Origin: Solanum dulcamara
Taxonomy: Eukaryota; Streptophyta; Magnoliopsida; Solanales; Solanaceae
Direction: 5' to 3'
Length of the DNA stretch: 64,000 nucleotides
Assembly: GCF_947179165.1 (NCBI RefSeq)
Contig: NC_077240.1
Coordinates: 30,552,001 to 30,616,000, forward strand
Shown here: positions 49,058 through 61,670 of the stretch, piece after piece
Numbering within the stretch: position 1 is the first letter of the stretch
How the letters are laid out: each line of letters begins with the position of its first letter
Notes under the pieces: model-generated
What the model saw: only the letters and a program-made list of their open reading frames with translations
Database searches by the model: none
What the model was told of the DNA's origin: nothing
Made by a program: the position numbers and the translations under genes

Positions 49058-51328
49058 CCATCCTTTCTACCCAATTACTGCAATATTACGTTTCTGCTAG
49101 GCCAACAGAACATCGACACCATATAAACTTGTTACTATTGATCGGCTTCGTAAACATATCTGCTAGGTTGTCATTAGTGTGAATTTTCTGAATATCCACA
49201 CTGCCTTCTTCCACCTCTCACGAACAAAGTGATACTAAAATCATATGTGTTTTGTCTTTGAATGAAATGCCGGATTCTTTGCAAGATGCAAAACGCTCTG
49301 ACTGTTACAAAATAGAGCAACATTCTCCTGTTTGTGCCCAAGCTCCTCCAGTAACATTTGCATCTATATTGCCTCTTTGCTAGCTTGTGTAGCTACTATA
49401 TATTCTGCTTTCGTCATAGATGTAGCCACGATAGATTGCAGTTTTGAAACCCAGCTTACATCTCCTCCAGCAAAAGTAAACACATAACCTGTGGTGGACT
49501 TTCTTTTATCAAGATCACCTGCATAATCTGAATCAACATAACCTTTAACAGTAAAGTCTGATCCTCCATAACACATTATAACATTTGAGGTACCCTTGTC
49601 ATATCTCAGGATCCTCTTAACAGTATTCCAATGCTCTCTACCAGGATTAGCCATGTATCAACTAACCACTCCCACTGCTTGTGCAATGTCAGGTCTTGTA
49701 CATATCATGGCGAACATTAAACTTTCTATTACTGATGCATATGGTACTCGAGACATCTCCATCTTCTCTACTTCATTGCTAGAACTCATTCTTGAGGATT
49801 ACTTGAAATTAATAGGAAATGGGGTAGAAATTGACTTACAGTCTTGCATCTTGAAGCATCGCAAGATTTTCTTCAAGTAGTTCTTTTGAGAAATCCAAAT
49901 CTTTTTATTATTTCTATCTCGGTGAATTTGCATCTGTAGAATCTTGTTTGTTGGTCCAAGTCCTTCATTTCAAACTCCCTAGCCAACTGTGCCTTTAAAT
50001 TTTATGAGACGATCTTTGTTGGGGCCTGCTACCAACATGTCATCAACATACAACAACAAAATAACAAAATCGTCATCACCAAATCTCTTGTAATAAACAC
50101 AAGGATCTGAACTATGTCTGTTGTATCCAAGGCTTATAATAAAGGAATCAAATCTCTTGTACCAACATCTCGGCGCCTGTTTGAGACCGTATAGAGATTT
50201 GTTCAACCTGCAAACCAAGTTCTCTTTTTCTTGTTCTTCAAAACCTTTTGGTTGGAGCATGTAAATTTCTTCTTCAAGCTCTCCATGAAGAAATGCAGTT
50301 TTCACATCTAACTGCTCCAAGTACAAATGTAGCACAAATCTCCAGGACCACTCGAATTATTGTGAGTTGAACCATCGGAGAAAATATCTCATTAAAATTT
50401 ATACCTTCTTTCTAAGCGAATCCTTTCACCACCAATCTTGCATGATACTTCTCCAGTTGATCATTACCATTGCGTTTGATCTTGTAAACCATTTATTTCC
50501 AATGGCCTTCCTTTCTTATGGAAATTGAACAAGATCCCATGTTTTATTTTTATGAAGAGCTTTAATTTCTTCTCGCATTGCTTCCATCCACAGAGAATAA
50601 TTCTTGCCCTTTCATAGCCTCATGAAAAGTTGAAGGCTCTCCATCCTCTGTTAATAGACAGTATGCAATATTACCCTCTATAGAATAATTTGAGTGTCAA
50701 GCTGGTTCTCTTCTCTCCCTAGTTGACCATTAAACATGAGGAGTTTTGATCTCAGCTTGCTCTTATTCTTCATTTTCTGGCGCTGCCTCAGAAGAAACTT
50801 GAGCTTCTTCTATTTCTTCAACTTCAACTTTAGTAGTCTCTAATTTTTGTTTCGAAGTGCTACCTTCTTTTTCTTATATCTTATTTTCAACAAACACAAC
50901 ATCCCTGCTGATTACCACCTTACGGGTAATGGGATCCCACAAGCGATACCTCTTGTCTCCATCAGCTTACCCAAACAAAATGCATTCCCTAGATTTCGAA
51001 TCCAACTTCGATTTGTTTTGTGTGTTGTACATAACATAAGTAGGACTTCAGAATATATGTAAGCGAGAATAATCAGCTGATTTTCCACAACTAACTCCTC
51101 ACTGGCAGCAAGAATGTTTGATTCAGTGTTTTTACCCTCTTGTAAGTCGCCTTCAAAAAGATGTTCTGACAAAATAGAGAGGGTAAAACCAAGTTGAGAT
51201 GGAGATACAGGGGCTTCACTTCCAGGTTGAATCTTCGACTGTACAGACCCATCAGGGGTAGATTCATGTGAAGCATTTAGGTCTAGAGTAGGAGAGCATT
51301 CAGGGACAATTTTCTCACTAGGTGAATC
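49058..51328 (-). pseudogene. Tork-like copia pol remnant (RT and RNase H end)
   Basis: Reads leftwards. Around 50340-50500 the RT start (KWVYKIKRNG-type, with a stop). 49979-50335 holds RT with QLDVKTAFLHGELEEEIYM, SLYGLKQAPRCWYK and an intact YVDDM. 49364-49654 is the copia RNase H (ILRYDKGTSNVI, SDYAGDLDKRKSTTGYVF, ATSMTKAEY, where the usual catalytic-region Ser-Thr-Glu is altered). The end of pol (ADMFTKPINSNKF) lies near 49130-49160. The integrase and gag half is cut off at 51328 by the gypsy insertion and would be expected right of 64000. Many stops. Confidence 0.82.
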
Positions 51329-54300
51329 TATAACACCTGGTCTTGCCTAGATCAAAGTGTAAGGACCAAGATAAAACCTGAGAAAATTAAAGAAAAGTGG
51401 ATTGGCTAGTGCCCACGAGTGGTACCTATGATCCGTAGGAGTACCTACGAGTCGTAGGTTCTCATTCGTAGGTCACCCCAACCACTTAGAGAAAATATGA
51501 GTTTATTTAATCCATCCGAAGATTGGCTTCCACCGCTCATAGGAGTTCCTACGAACTGTAGATGTAGATTAAAGACCTTGAAATTCTTGTATGCAAGATG
51601 AGTTAACAGGATGACCTGTATATAGTCCTACAACCCGTAGAATGGGTTTATAGGTCCAACTTCAGAAAACCAAGTAAAGGCCTAGCTTTCTATGAACTGG
51701 TTCCTATGACCCACCTCAAGGTCTATGACCTGTAAAAGGGTGGTCGTAGGCCCAACATCCAAATTCCAGTAGGTCCTTATTTTGGACCATAGTTCCTACG
51801 AGTGACCTACTATGGTCCATAGGAGTTTTGACAGTCCGTAGAAAGGCATCCGTAGTGACCAAGTTTAATGAGGGATATTCTAGTCCTTTCTCCACCCTTT
51901 CCAAATTTAACCCAAGTTATTTTGAGACTAAATTTAGTCTCTTATCAGTACCCAATGGGGGTTTTCTCTTATTAACACTTAGAAACTTTCGAGAGCAAGA
52001 ATTGGAGAGAAAGAGAAGAGATAGGGTTCAATAGTTTCAAGCTAGGTCTTTGATTTTTCGCTTAGATAAACTTCGTTCCAGGGATGTAAGGCTATCATAA
52101 TGTTGGACTAAGTTCGTCCTCGTGCATTACATCTTCATACAAGACAAGGAGTAAGGAAACAACCCATTAAAATACTTCAAGTTTCAGAAAATAAAATATT
52201 CCAAGTTCAAGTTTATACACGAACCTTGGTGTTTTAGCACATAACAAGTTCTACCACAACTCGAGAAGCTCAATTCCTCTACGCCATAGACCAACCAAAA
52301 TTCACTTTGTCAAACAGTTCTTCTTAGCTGGTATAAGTGCATATACACCTTAAATACACAATAAAATATCTACTTAAGTTTAACAGTCTCATCATATCAA
52401 AACTAAATATGAAATCAATAAAAATCAGCCCAAACTATCAAAATAAGAGTTCTGGACAGCCTACTGTCTTGTATTGTTGCTCGGTTTTGAAGGGGTAAAT
52501 GGGGGAGGTAGGCTTTGTGGACTAAATGAAATTTATATACATGTGTCTTAGGGTCGCATACAATTTTGAATCACCCATACACAAATTCTGTACAAACGAT
52601 ATGCCCAAAATACCAACAGTAGTCTATGTAGGATTTCTAAAATAAAATCTGGGCAGCACCTCCCCTATACTTCATCACCTTTTTTCGAGCAGATATAAGA
52701 AAAACTGGGTCTAGAGCCTAAATAAAAGTTATTTACCTATGAAATATATTTCCAAAACATCTTGAATCACTCAAAATGAAGCTTTACACAAGGAGTTATA
52801 CTAAAATTACTAACAGAAGTCCCATCAAAAAACAGGTTTGCAATCAAAGTTTATTCCCCCAATTTCGACAACAAAAACTTATCAACAACATCAAAAAAAA
52901 TATCAACAATCATTCTACATCATAACTTAACTAATTACACACATTTAATCCAACCAAAACATCCCCTAATCCATAAGTCTCAACAAAGCAACAAACAAGT
53001 TTATAACGCTTCTTCCTCTGTTAAATCTCTAAACAAGCTTGTTAACTAGGAAAAAATGAATCTCAATATTACCTTAAGTGTAAAGCAACCACCTCAATAC
53101 ACTTCTTATTCTTTGACTTTTAGCTCAAGGTGAAGACAACGCAACGTGCAATGCCTTTCTCTTCACGAGCTTCGAAATCCGGGACTCGAATTTGGGTCGA
53201 AAATGGCTTCTTAGCCTAGAAGCTCTCTCTTTCTCTCTTTCTCTATGATGTTCAGGAAATTTATGGTCTAAAATGGAAGAAATAATCTGAACTTATCCTT
53301 TAAAGGTTAGAGAAAATGGGCTTGACTCGACTTGGAATCGGGTTGGGCCCAAAATCACCCCCCTGCTTGACCTTTATGCATTAAAACATCCATAACTTTT
53401 TATTCCGATGTCGTATATAAGACCACAACCTATGGTTGGAAAGGTATTTCCATTATCTACAACTTTCATTTATGAGTTGTCCCAAATATCTAAATGCTAA
53501 TAGGTTTATGGCCCCCCGAAGTTAGATCACCCAAAAACATAGCTAAAAATATTTTTTTTCTTAAAAGAAATTGGGGTGTTACAACATATACCACCATTAT
53601 GGATAGGATAGTACCGCTCATTCTAGCGACTTTTCATAGTCCCCAAAAAAGATTTTTTTAGATGGATCCATAGTTCAGTTATTGTCCGATACTCTGGCAA
53701 GGTATAGGATGACTTTGGCAATGTGGGAAGAACGATGTATCATCACAAGGCTCATAGTGATGGTTGTTGGTTAGAAAAACTCCCTAAGAAGTAAAATATT
53801 ATATTTGGATATACTGAGTTGCATTTACTATTGCACACCTTTAAAGTATTATTTTATTACATTGCATGCTTTATGGAGTTGAGTTATTTTCAGAGTTGAG
53901 TTCCTTGAGTTGAGTATTTGAGTAAGTTTTCTTTAAGCTATTTTTCATACCGTATATTCTATGTACTGACATCATTTGGCGCTGCATATTTTTATGATCC
54001 AGACATAAGTGATAGAGATCCTCAATAGGCGCACCGTTGAAGATCAGCTTTCTACCCAGCTTTGGTGAGACCTTTTTGCATTTAGAGGTGCTCTTGAGTC
54101 TTATTTCAGTCATTTATTTATCAATTTGAGGTAGTAATGGGCTTGTTCCGATACTCATTTCAGAGTCAGTCTTAGATACTTCATAGACTAGTTAGGCAGT
54201 ATTCAGTGTATTCATTTAAGTTGTTTAAACATTAAGTTATATTTCATTATCTATATGATTGAGTATTGGACTTATGTTTTTTAGGTTAAGTTAATTCACT

Positions 54301-54437
54301 TATTATGCCCATCTAAGTCACTTGTCATCAGTTCAGTCTTTCGCTTCAGTGAAATAGCCAAGCCAAGGGTTCGCTTGGGAACCAGCAATAATTTCTGAGT
54401 GTAGGCCACGTCTAGGAGGTAGACTTGGGATGTGAAA
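51329..54437 (+). repeat. 5' LTR of the old gypsy element (contains a nested LTR)
   Basis: Starts TATAACACCTGG and ends GATGTGAAA where relatives have GTGACA. Without the nested 1.35-kb insertion it is about 1.76 kb. 51410-51860 holds many palindromic CCTACGA..TCGTAGG-type words. Its start matches the 3' LTR at 63769. Confidence 0.78.
52244..53583 (-). repeat. Solo LTR nested in the 5' LTR, minus orientation
   Basis: The right edge AATTGGGGTGTTACA is the reverse complement of a TGTAACACCCC LTR start. ACATA occurs on both sides (52239-52243 and 53584-53588), a perfect 5-bp duplication. The left edge reads ACAAG instead of the expected TG, so the terminus is mutated or misplaced by a few bases. 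About 1.34 kb, no internal coding region, so it is a solo LTR left after LTR-LTR recombination. Confidence 0.68.
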
Positions 54438-54441
54438 AACT

Positions 54442-54453
54442 TAGTATCAAAGC
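54442..54453 (+). promoter_or_regulatory. Decayed tRNA-iMet primer site of the old gypsy element
   Basis: TAGTATCAAAGC corresponds to TGGTATCAGAGC with two G-to-A changes, four bases after the LTR end. Confidence 0.75.
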
Positions 54454-54650
54454 CTAGATTTTAAGATTTCTAGGGTTTCTATAAAGCCTAGTCTAGTAGA
54501 ATCTTTCTTATCGGTGTGAAATATGCCACATCTATAATAATGAGGTTATAGAACTTTAGGAATTCTTTCACTTGTTTCTTACTCCAGTTCATGCTATAGG
54601 GTTTAACTATATAAATCTCCTTCTAATTTATATGTTTTACAATTTCAGAT

Positions 54651-56030
54651 CATGTTTTATAAAAAAACATTGAGTTAAAAGAACATCGCTAAGGACGAGA
54701 TTCCACAACCATCTGAAATGCAGACCCAAAACTGAGCCTGAGCTGCTGAGAATGAGAATGACGTTGATAATGAGACTCAGGAAGTTCCACAAACTACCCA
54801 GCCTACAATAACTTCTTAGGGTGAATTTAGGGGTGTTATCTCTATGCTCACCCAGTTAATGGTTGCACAGTCTGGTCATTTGAATACCCCAGTCCCGACC
54901 TCCAGTTCTCAAGAGCCATTTGTTGCTAATAGGATTCAATCCTTTCTGAGGATAAACCCACCAGTCTTCACTAAGTCTAACATTGAGAAAGATTCTCAAA
55001 ACTTTATTAATAACATGTGGAAGATCCTAAAAGCAATGCATGTCAAAGATATAGAGGGAGTTAAACTTGTCTCCTACCAGCTAAAGGATGGTGTGAATGT
55101 CTGGTACAACTAGTGGGAAGAAAGTAGAGGTGAGAATGTTGAGTCTTCAATTTGGGATGAATTCGAGAATGAATTCCTAGAAAACTTTTTTTCATGAGAA
55201 CTAAGGTAGGCAAAGGTGGAGGAGTTTTTGAACTTGAAGTAGGAAGGGATGACTGTCAAGGAGTATAGCCTCAAATTCATTCAATTATTTAGGTATGCTC
55301 CAGAGATGGTTGTATGCCGAGCAAGTTGAGGAGAATAAGAAAAAGGACCGAGAGGAGCACCGAAGCAAGAAATCTAAGTCTACAGGCAATGAAAGCAACC
55401 ATCAAAAGGGTGGAAATAGAAACTGCTTTTTCTTTCAAAAGAGGTCTTCTGGTTATGCACCATCTTAATTTAGTGCACCTGCAACTAAAAACATGAATGA
55501 CTAGAGGTCTCAAGGTAACTAGAATTTTCGAGCCCAAGGCTCTCAGTCCCAAGAAAGTATGGTCCAGAGTTCTTCGCGCAAGTCGTATTATAGTAAGTGT
55601 AAGAGCCTAATTTAGAAGAGTGTCTTGCTAGCACCAATGGGTGTTACAAGTGTGGGAAAATGGGTTACTTTCTAAAAGATTACCCCATGTGGAATCAAGG
55701 TAATGAGAGAAATAGAGCCCAATCTTCTTTGGCAGCACCGCCCAATAAAGGTAATTAGAGAGGATTTAATTTAGGAGCAGGCAGAAGTTGAAACCATCTG
55801 TATGCTATGGCTAATCGGTATGACCAATAGAACTCAATAGATGTTTTTACCAGTATGCTTCGAGTCTTTTCTCTTGATGTTTATACATTACTAGATCCAG
55901 GTGCTACTTTTTTGTGACTCCTTATGTAGACGCTAAGTTTTAAATTCTTCCTGAACCTCTTTTAACCATTCAGTGTTTCTACTCTTGTTAATGAGTCTAT
56001 TCTAGTTAAGAGGGTCTATCATAACTGAGT
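54651..56030 (+). pseudogene. gag remnant of the old gypsy element
   Basis: Multiple stops. The segment 54844-55113 gives a gag stretch (RIQSFLRINPPVFTKSNIEK ... VKLVSYQLKDGVNVWYN). The zinc knuckle near 55642 reads CYKCGKMGYFLKDYP: the His and last Cys of CCHC are both Tyr. A stretch around 55300-55600 is rearranged relative to relatives. Non-functional. Confidence 0.8.
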
Positions 56031-57207
56031 CTATCATAAAGATACTTTTGCAGACTTAGTTGAGTTATACATGGTTGAATTTGATGTCATTCTTGACATG
56101 GACTGGCTTTATGCTTGTTATGCATCAGTTAATTGTAGAACCCAAATTGTCAAGTTTAAGTTTACAAATAAACCAGTTATTGAGTGGAAAGGTAGTTCAG
56201 CTTTGCCTAAGGGTCAATTCATTTCATACTTTAAGGACAGAAAGTTAGTTTTCAAGAGGTGTATCTATCATATTGTCTGAGTTAGAGATGATAGTGTGGA
56301 GACACCATCCCATCAATAAGTTCTAGTGGTAAATGAGTTTTAGAAGTCTTTCATGAGGACTTACCTAGAGTGCCTCCTAATAAGGAGATAGAATTTATGA
56401 TAGATGTTCTACCTAAAACTTACTCTATTTGTATTATGCCATATAGAATGGCTCCCGTAGAGTTAAAAGAGCTGAAAGAATAATTGAAAGATCTTCTAGA
56501 TAAGTAATTCATTAGGTCGAGAGTTTTACATTGGGGGTGCTATTGTCATATTCATGCGAAAGAAAGATGGTTTCTTAAGAATATGTATTGACTATATTCA
56601 ATTGAATAAGGTTACCATAAAGAATAAGTATCCTCTTTTAAGAATCGATGATCTTTTCGACCAACTTCAGGGTGCCACTTATATCTCAAAGATAGACCTT
56701 AGATCAAGTTATCATCGGATGAAAGTGGAATAAAGTGATATTTTGAAGATAACTTTCAAAATCAGATATGGTTATTATGATTCCCTAGTTATGTCATTCG
56801 GTTTGACTAACGCTCCTATAACATTTATGGACCTCATGAATGAAGTGTTCAAATAGTAGTTGGACATGTTTTTTATTGTGTTTATCAATGATATTATGAT
56901 CTATTCGAGAAGTGAGGAGGAGCATGCCAACTATCTCAAAATTATTCTGGAAACTCTCAAGGAAAAGAAGTTATATGCTAGTTTTCAAAGTATGAGTTGT
57001 GGCTTGCATCTGTGGTATTCTTAGGTTATATTATTTTTGGTAATGGTATTTGAGTAGATTCACACAAGATTGAAGTTGTTAAGAACTGGCCCACACCTAC
57101 ATCTCCGACTGATATAAGAAGTTTCTTTGGTTTGGCCGGTTAGTATATGAGATTTGTTGAAAGATTCTCATCCATATTGTTGTTATTGACTAAGTTGACT
57201 CAAGATA
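56031..57207 (+). pseudogene. Protease end and RT of the old gypsy element
   Basis: 56060-56280 gives the protease-RT linker (VEFDVILDMDWLYACYASVN ... VIEWKGSS). RT starts near 56540 ([15 protein letters not shown]) and includes KIDLRSSYH with the first Asp. The catalytic pair reads FINDIMIYS at 56881-56907, so the first Asp of the FIDD pair is Asn. Several stops (for example after KVE and EVFK). It is interrupted at 57208 by a solo LTR and continues at 59442. Confidence 0.85.
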
Positions 57208-59441
57208 TGTAACGATCCGAACTAGGGCCAAGTCGCGATATGGCGATCGGGATGAGAGGACCCCAACCAATTCATCTTACCATTCATTACATTCATAAGG
57301 TAAAGAACGTGATAATAATATATAAGCAGAAGTAATCAACTTAAGGGAGTGGGACTAAGGGAAATCAACTCAATAGACGTCCAATATGGACTATATCATA
57401 AAGCCATCTAACATGACTCTAGTCTAGTTTTTGATGGGGGATTAGGATAAGCTCCTAGCTCACCCGAACAATAAGAAAAAAGTTAAGTAAACACAAGAAT
57501 AAAAGTCATGTCCTCGATAAAATGAGGACTCACTAACTCCTTGAGAACCTAGTGCAACTCTAGCTACGAATAGGATGGTCGTGAGTGTTGTCTGTACCTA
57601 CATTATGAGACAATTTAGATAAAATATATGTTAGTACTTTTGAATGTACTAAGTATGTGAGGTTTGCATGAATAAGTAAAGAAACGTGAACAATATGTCA
57701 TAAGATGCATGACTAATCATAATGAACATGAGTAAGGATTAAGACATTTGAAAACATATAAAACTCATGGTTAGTGCATATCATAGAACTTCATCATAAA
57801 CTCATAACTTGATGTTTAACTTATGTGGAATAAGACGTTTAACCGACATTTAAGATCATGCGAGCTATTACATGAAATTCGATGGAACCCTTATCAAAAA
57901 GGGAGAGGCTACCTTGCCAGGGTATACTCTGTCATGGTACTCAACTCAACTCAAAGGTGCTATATATGGATCCATTATCTAGGCCATGAAGGCAATCCTA
58001 TGCGGACAACGTATTTGGGACTTTAGGTTGCTACTAGGATGATTTTCTTGGGTAACTAATTGTGTTATCGAACCGAACCCCACCTGGAAGCCCTTTCGAT
58101 GCTTAGTCAATATCCTAATGAAAAACTCATAAAACATGATCATAACATAATGGGGAAAAATAGTAACTGCCTATCAATCCATCTTTATAAAACATCCTAG
58201 GAATAGCTCATTAACTTTAATGATTCATAAGAATCCAAAATGTTCGATGAGAATTGTACTTATCACCATCTTTAACATGATTGTGTGAGAATTAGGCTTA
58301 GGACACCATAATAACTTCTTTGATCTTAACTTTGATCATCATCATAACTTTTATCATAAAATCATAATCTCAACTTTAAAACATAGAAACTTTCATTGAA
58401 AATCCTTAAACTCATGATCAACTTATAAAATAATCTTTAACTTTCATAATCATAATTTGAAAGTAGCTTTATGCATGGGCATTCATAATTCAACTTAAAA
58501 TCATGCAAGTCATATGAAAACATGCATATAATGATCATTGGTAACATCTAAAAATGGAATTAAATCAACCCAATGCAATTCATCAAAACTATGGTTATCA
58601 ATTGAAATTTGAAGAAAACTTTGGAGAAATTTAGGATTCCATGGGTGAAATGGCCCCATGGATCAATCTCCACATACCTCGATTGAATTCATTAAGAATT
58701 GAAAAAGAATCTTGAAGAAATAAGGAACCCTAGCTTGATCTTGGAGAGAAACCCTTGAGAGAATTCTTTGGTCTTTCCTTAGAGAAATTTTGAAAAATAA
58801 ATTGAATATGAGGGAATTTGAAGAATTTAATATATATAGACTTTGAACTTGGCAATAAAAGTGTCTAGGTTCATTGAATCGAGTTTAAAAAATGGTAAAA
58901 TTACCCCTCATTAAATCTAAAATTTGACCCTATGAGACCATTTCTATGGGCCGTAGAAGAAACGATGAGTCATTAAGACGACTCATATTGCAAGTCTGAG
59001 AAATGGGCTAAAAATCAATCCTTTGAAGTTTGCAAATGAGTCATTTTTATGACTCATTTTTAGGTCTATGGGTGGTAATAAGAACTCGTCTTGCAGGTCT
59101 TGAAACCTATAGACTTGAAGCCTCTGAACTTGCAGTTACGAGTCATGACTATGACTCTTCTAAAGGACTACGAATCATAAACATGACTCATCTTGCAGGT
59201 CCTGAGTTCTGAAAATTTAAGGAATTTGTGATTTTTGGATTCGAGAGGTTATTACGACTCATCAACATGACTTGTCCTATTGAGTCGTAGAACCTCCCCT
59301 GAGGTTTGGTCCTGAAAAAGTGCAAAGGCTCCCTCTATGACTCATTTCTACGAGTCGTAGAGTAGGCCGTAAACTCTCACCCAGTCAATATTTTGGGAAA
59401 TTTTTCCTTGGCTTCAACTTTCCAACTTCCAAGGTCTTACA
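57208..59441 (+). repeat. Solo LTR inserted in RT
   Basis: A 2234-bp repeat beginning TGTAACGATCCG and ending AAGGTCTTACA, with no coding region. The RT frame flanks it on both sides. It shares blocks (ATGAGGACTCAC, GTACTAAGTATGTGAGG) with the LTR relic at 11475 and the chromovirus LTRs. The flanking 5-mers AGATA and GAAGA do not match; shifting one base gives AAGAT/AAGAA, 4 of 5. Its 3' part holds many GACTCAT/ATGAGTC words. Confidence 0.82.
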
Positions 59442-59543
59442 GAAGAAGACTAAGTTTCAATTGTCTAATGCTAGTGAGAAGAGTTTTCAAGAGTTGAAAA
59501 TAAGATTGGCTACTACTCCAGTTTTGTCCCTACCCGAGGGAAC
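59442..59543 (+). pseudogene. RT-RNase H linker fragment between two solo LTRs
   Basis: A 102-bp piece of host pol (KTKFQLSNASEKSFQELKIR then TTPVLSLPEG) that lies between RT and RNase H. It shows the two LTR insertions are 102 bp apart in one original gene. Confidence 0.85.
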
Positions 59544-61665
59544 TGTAACACCCCTCAAATTATATCCTAAGAATCCAAACTATTCGTCGTAAGTGTATAA
59601 GCTTACACTGGTGATGTCCTACTTTTTCATATGTTATAAGGTCCTCTAACAAGTGTAGGAAGTATATCGGATATGGTCTAGGGTCATAAGAGACCCCTAT
59701 CACTAAGTTGAGTTCATAGCTTTTCTATCGTCTAAGTTTTCGCATAAGTTCATATAAGGGTCAACTTCAAATGACCATTTCTCTAGAAATATAAATATTT
59801 AGGTGGACCATCACTTATCAAATGAAAGGTCTTTCAGTCTTCTTTCCAACACCACCAAGCTTTCATCAATCCGAGTTCGAAGTATAAAGTTGTGACCATT
59901 TTACTATAAATGATGCCAACTGTCAGTGGCCGACGAGAAAAGTGACGACCGTCAGACCTGTGATGGCCCGTCATACTTGGCCATCATACTTAGGTAGAAT
60001 TTTCAATTTTTGATCCATTTATGACGTTCTAGATGATGTTCCATCACCCAAGTGAAAGTCCATCACTCAGATGACCACAAAACAATGATTTTGGCCGATG
60101 TTGAGTTTTTAAGAGGGTATTTTAGTCCTAAAACCTTAGTGGAGTTATTAACAGGTCTTAAACACATAGAAAATTAGTTTTTCATTATTTAAGCCTCCCA
60201 TTCCCTCTCAAATTTCTACGCTTAAGAACTTCAAGAAAATAGCAAGGCTAAGGTTCATCTCCCAAAATTATCTATCAAGCTTTTTCACTAAGGTATGTAA
60301 GGTTTCAATGAGAGTATTTATTTTACTTTCTTGCCTAAAAATATTTTAAATCTTCAGAGAACATTGATGTATGTATTTCTAGAATCAAAGCTAGGGTTCT
60401 TTATGAAATTATGAGTATTCTTCTTTATGAAATTATGAGTTTTTTTCTTTATGAAATTATGAATTTTCTCCAATAAGATAAGTTTTCATTGTTTACTTTG
60501 ATTTTAAACCTCATGGTACTAATTTAGTATAATTTCATTTATGGTCATTCAAACCCTTTATGGAATATTAAGTATGAGAATAAGCAGGAAACAAATTACA
60601 GTTTTGTGTATGTTTTTATGATATGATTTATGAGTTTAGTCTCAGATATGATTCAAATGATAAGTGATTTTTAATACCTATGAGCACTATATGTATATAT
60701 ATATTTTGGGAGGACTATTTAGAACCGAGAGGATGTGGGTTTTAGAAAAATTTAAGTCTCATAACTACGTGCCAACGTAGGACTTGAGTGTACCACTTTG
60801 TCGGACAACTCCATATGGCCCTGAGAGGCACACACTAGTGGATCCATCTAGATATGATATATTCCTATACCCCGGCAAGGTATAGGTCAATCTTTCCAAC
60901 TAGGTTAGCTGTTGGACATCATGAGTTCATACAGTGTATGTCGGTTATAAGAAACTCCCCAGTTTTATGAAGTTTTTATGATATGATCTTCACTTATTTT
61001 GGTCATTTTTAGTATGCTATTTTACATATATGATTATGCAAGATTAATGAGATAGACTCAACTATATACATGCTTTTGAAAGAAGATTTTAAATGGTATA
61101 TAGACATGAACTCCAACTATTTTATCTTCAAGTATTCTTACTATGTATATGATTTTTGAGAATCATGGTCTACTGTTCCCTTTATGATATGTTATACTAG
61201 TATGTTGATGCTCCTTTCATACTCAGTACATTCTAAGTACTGACGCATATTTTCTCTACGCTACATCCTTTTATGATGTAGATTCTAGTTCCCATTTTCA
61301 GACTAGTGGTTAAGTGATTGCAGCAGTTCCAGCCAGCTGTTAGTGAGTCCTCCTCATTTGGGGGCTTCCTGAATTAGTTATTGGTCAAATTTTAGGAGTT
61401 TATTTGTTATTGGTTTGAGGTAACTAGGGGCCATTTCCCAGTAAACTTATTTCCTTCAGTCTAAATGTTAGAGGCTTATTTCAGACATTAGTTATTCATT
61501 TATCATGGATTTATTGACTTCTGATTAAGACTAATTAAGGATATGTTTTAGCTTCCGTATTAGTTTTATACGATATGCTTTGATATGTTATGTCAAGGAA
61601 TAGCTTGGGTCACTCATGGTTTTGAGTACTGTATCTCAGCTAGGGTGTAGACTCAGGTAGTGATA
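59544..61665 (+). repeat. Second solo LTR inserted in pol
   Basis: A 2122-bp repeat from TGTAACACCCC to GGTAGTGATA, the end expected as TGACA. Flanks GGAAC (59539-59543) and GAAAT (61666-61670) differ at two positions, both C/T-type transitions, so they are a decayed target duplication. The RNase H frame resumes right after. It contains palindromic TGACGACCGTCA-type words near 59943 and an (AT)-rich patch near 60690. Confidence 0.8.
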
Positions 61666-61670
61666 GAAAT

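Noticed and set aside
49095..49115. TGTTGGCC on the minus strand as the start of the copia 3' LTR
   Set aside because: It follows closely on the pol C-terminus without a purine tract. The purine-rich GTAGAAAGGATGG before 49057 is a better polypurine tract, so the LTR edge was placed at 49057, with low certainty.
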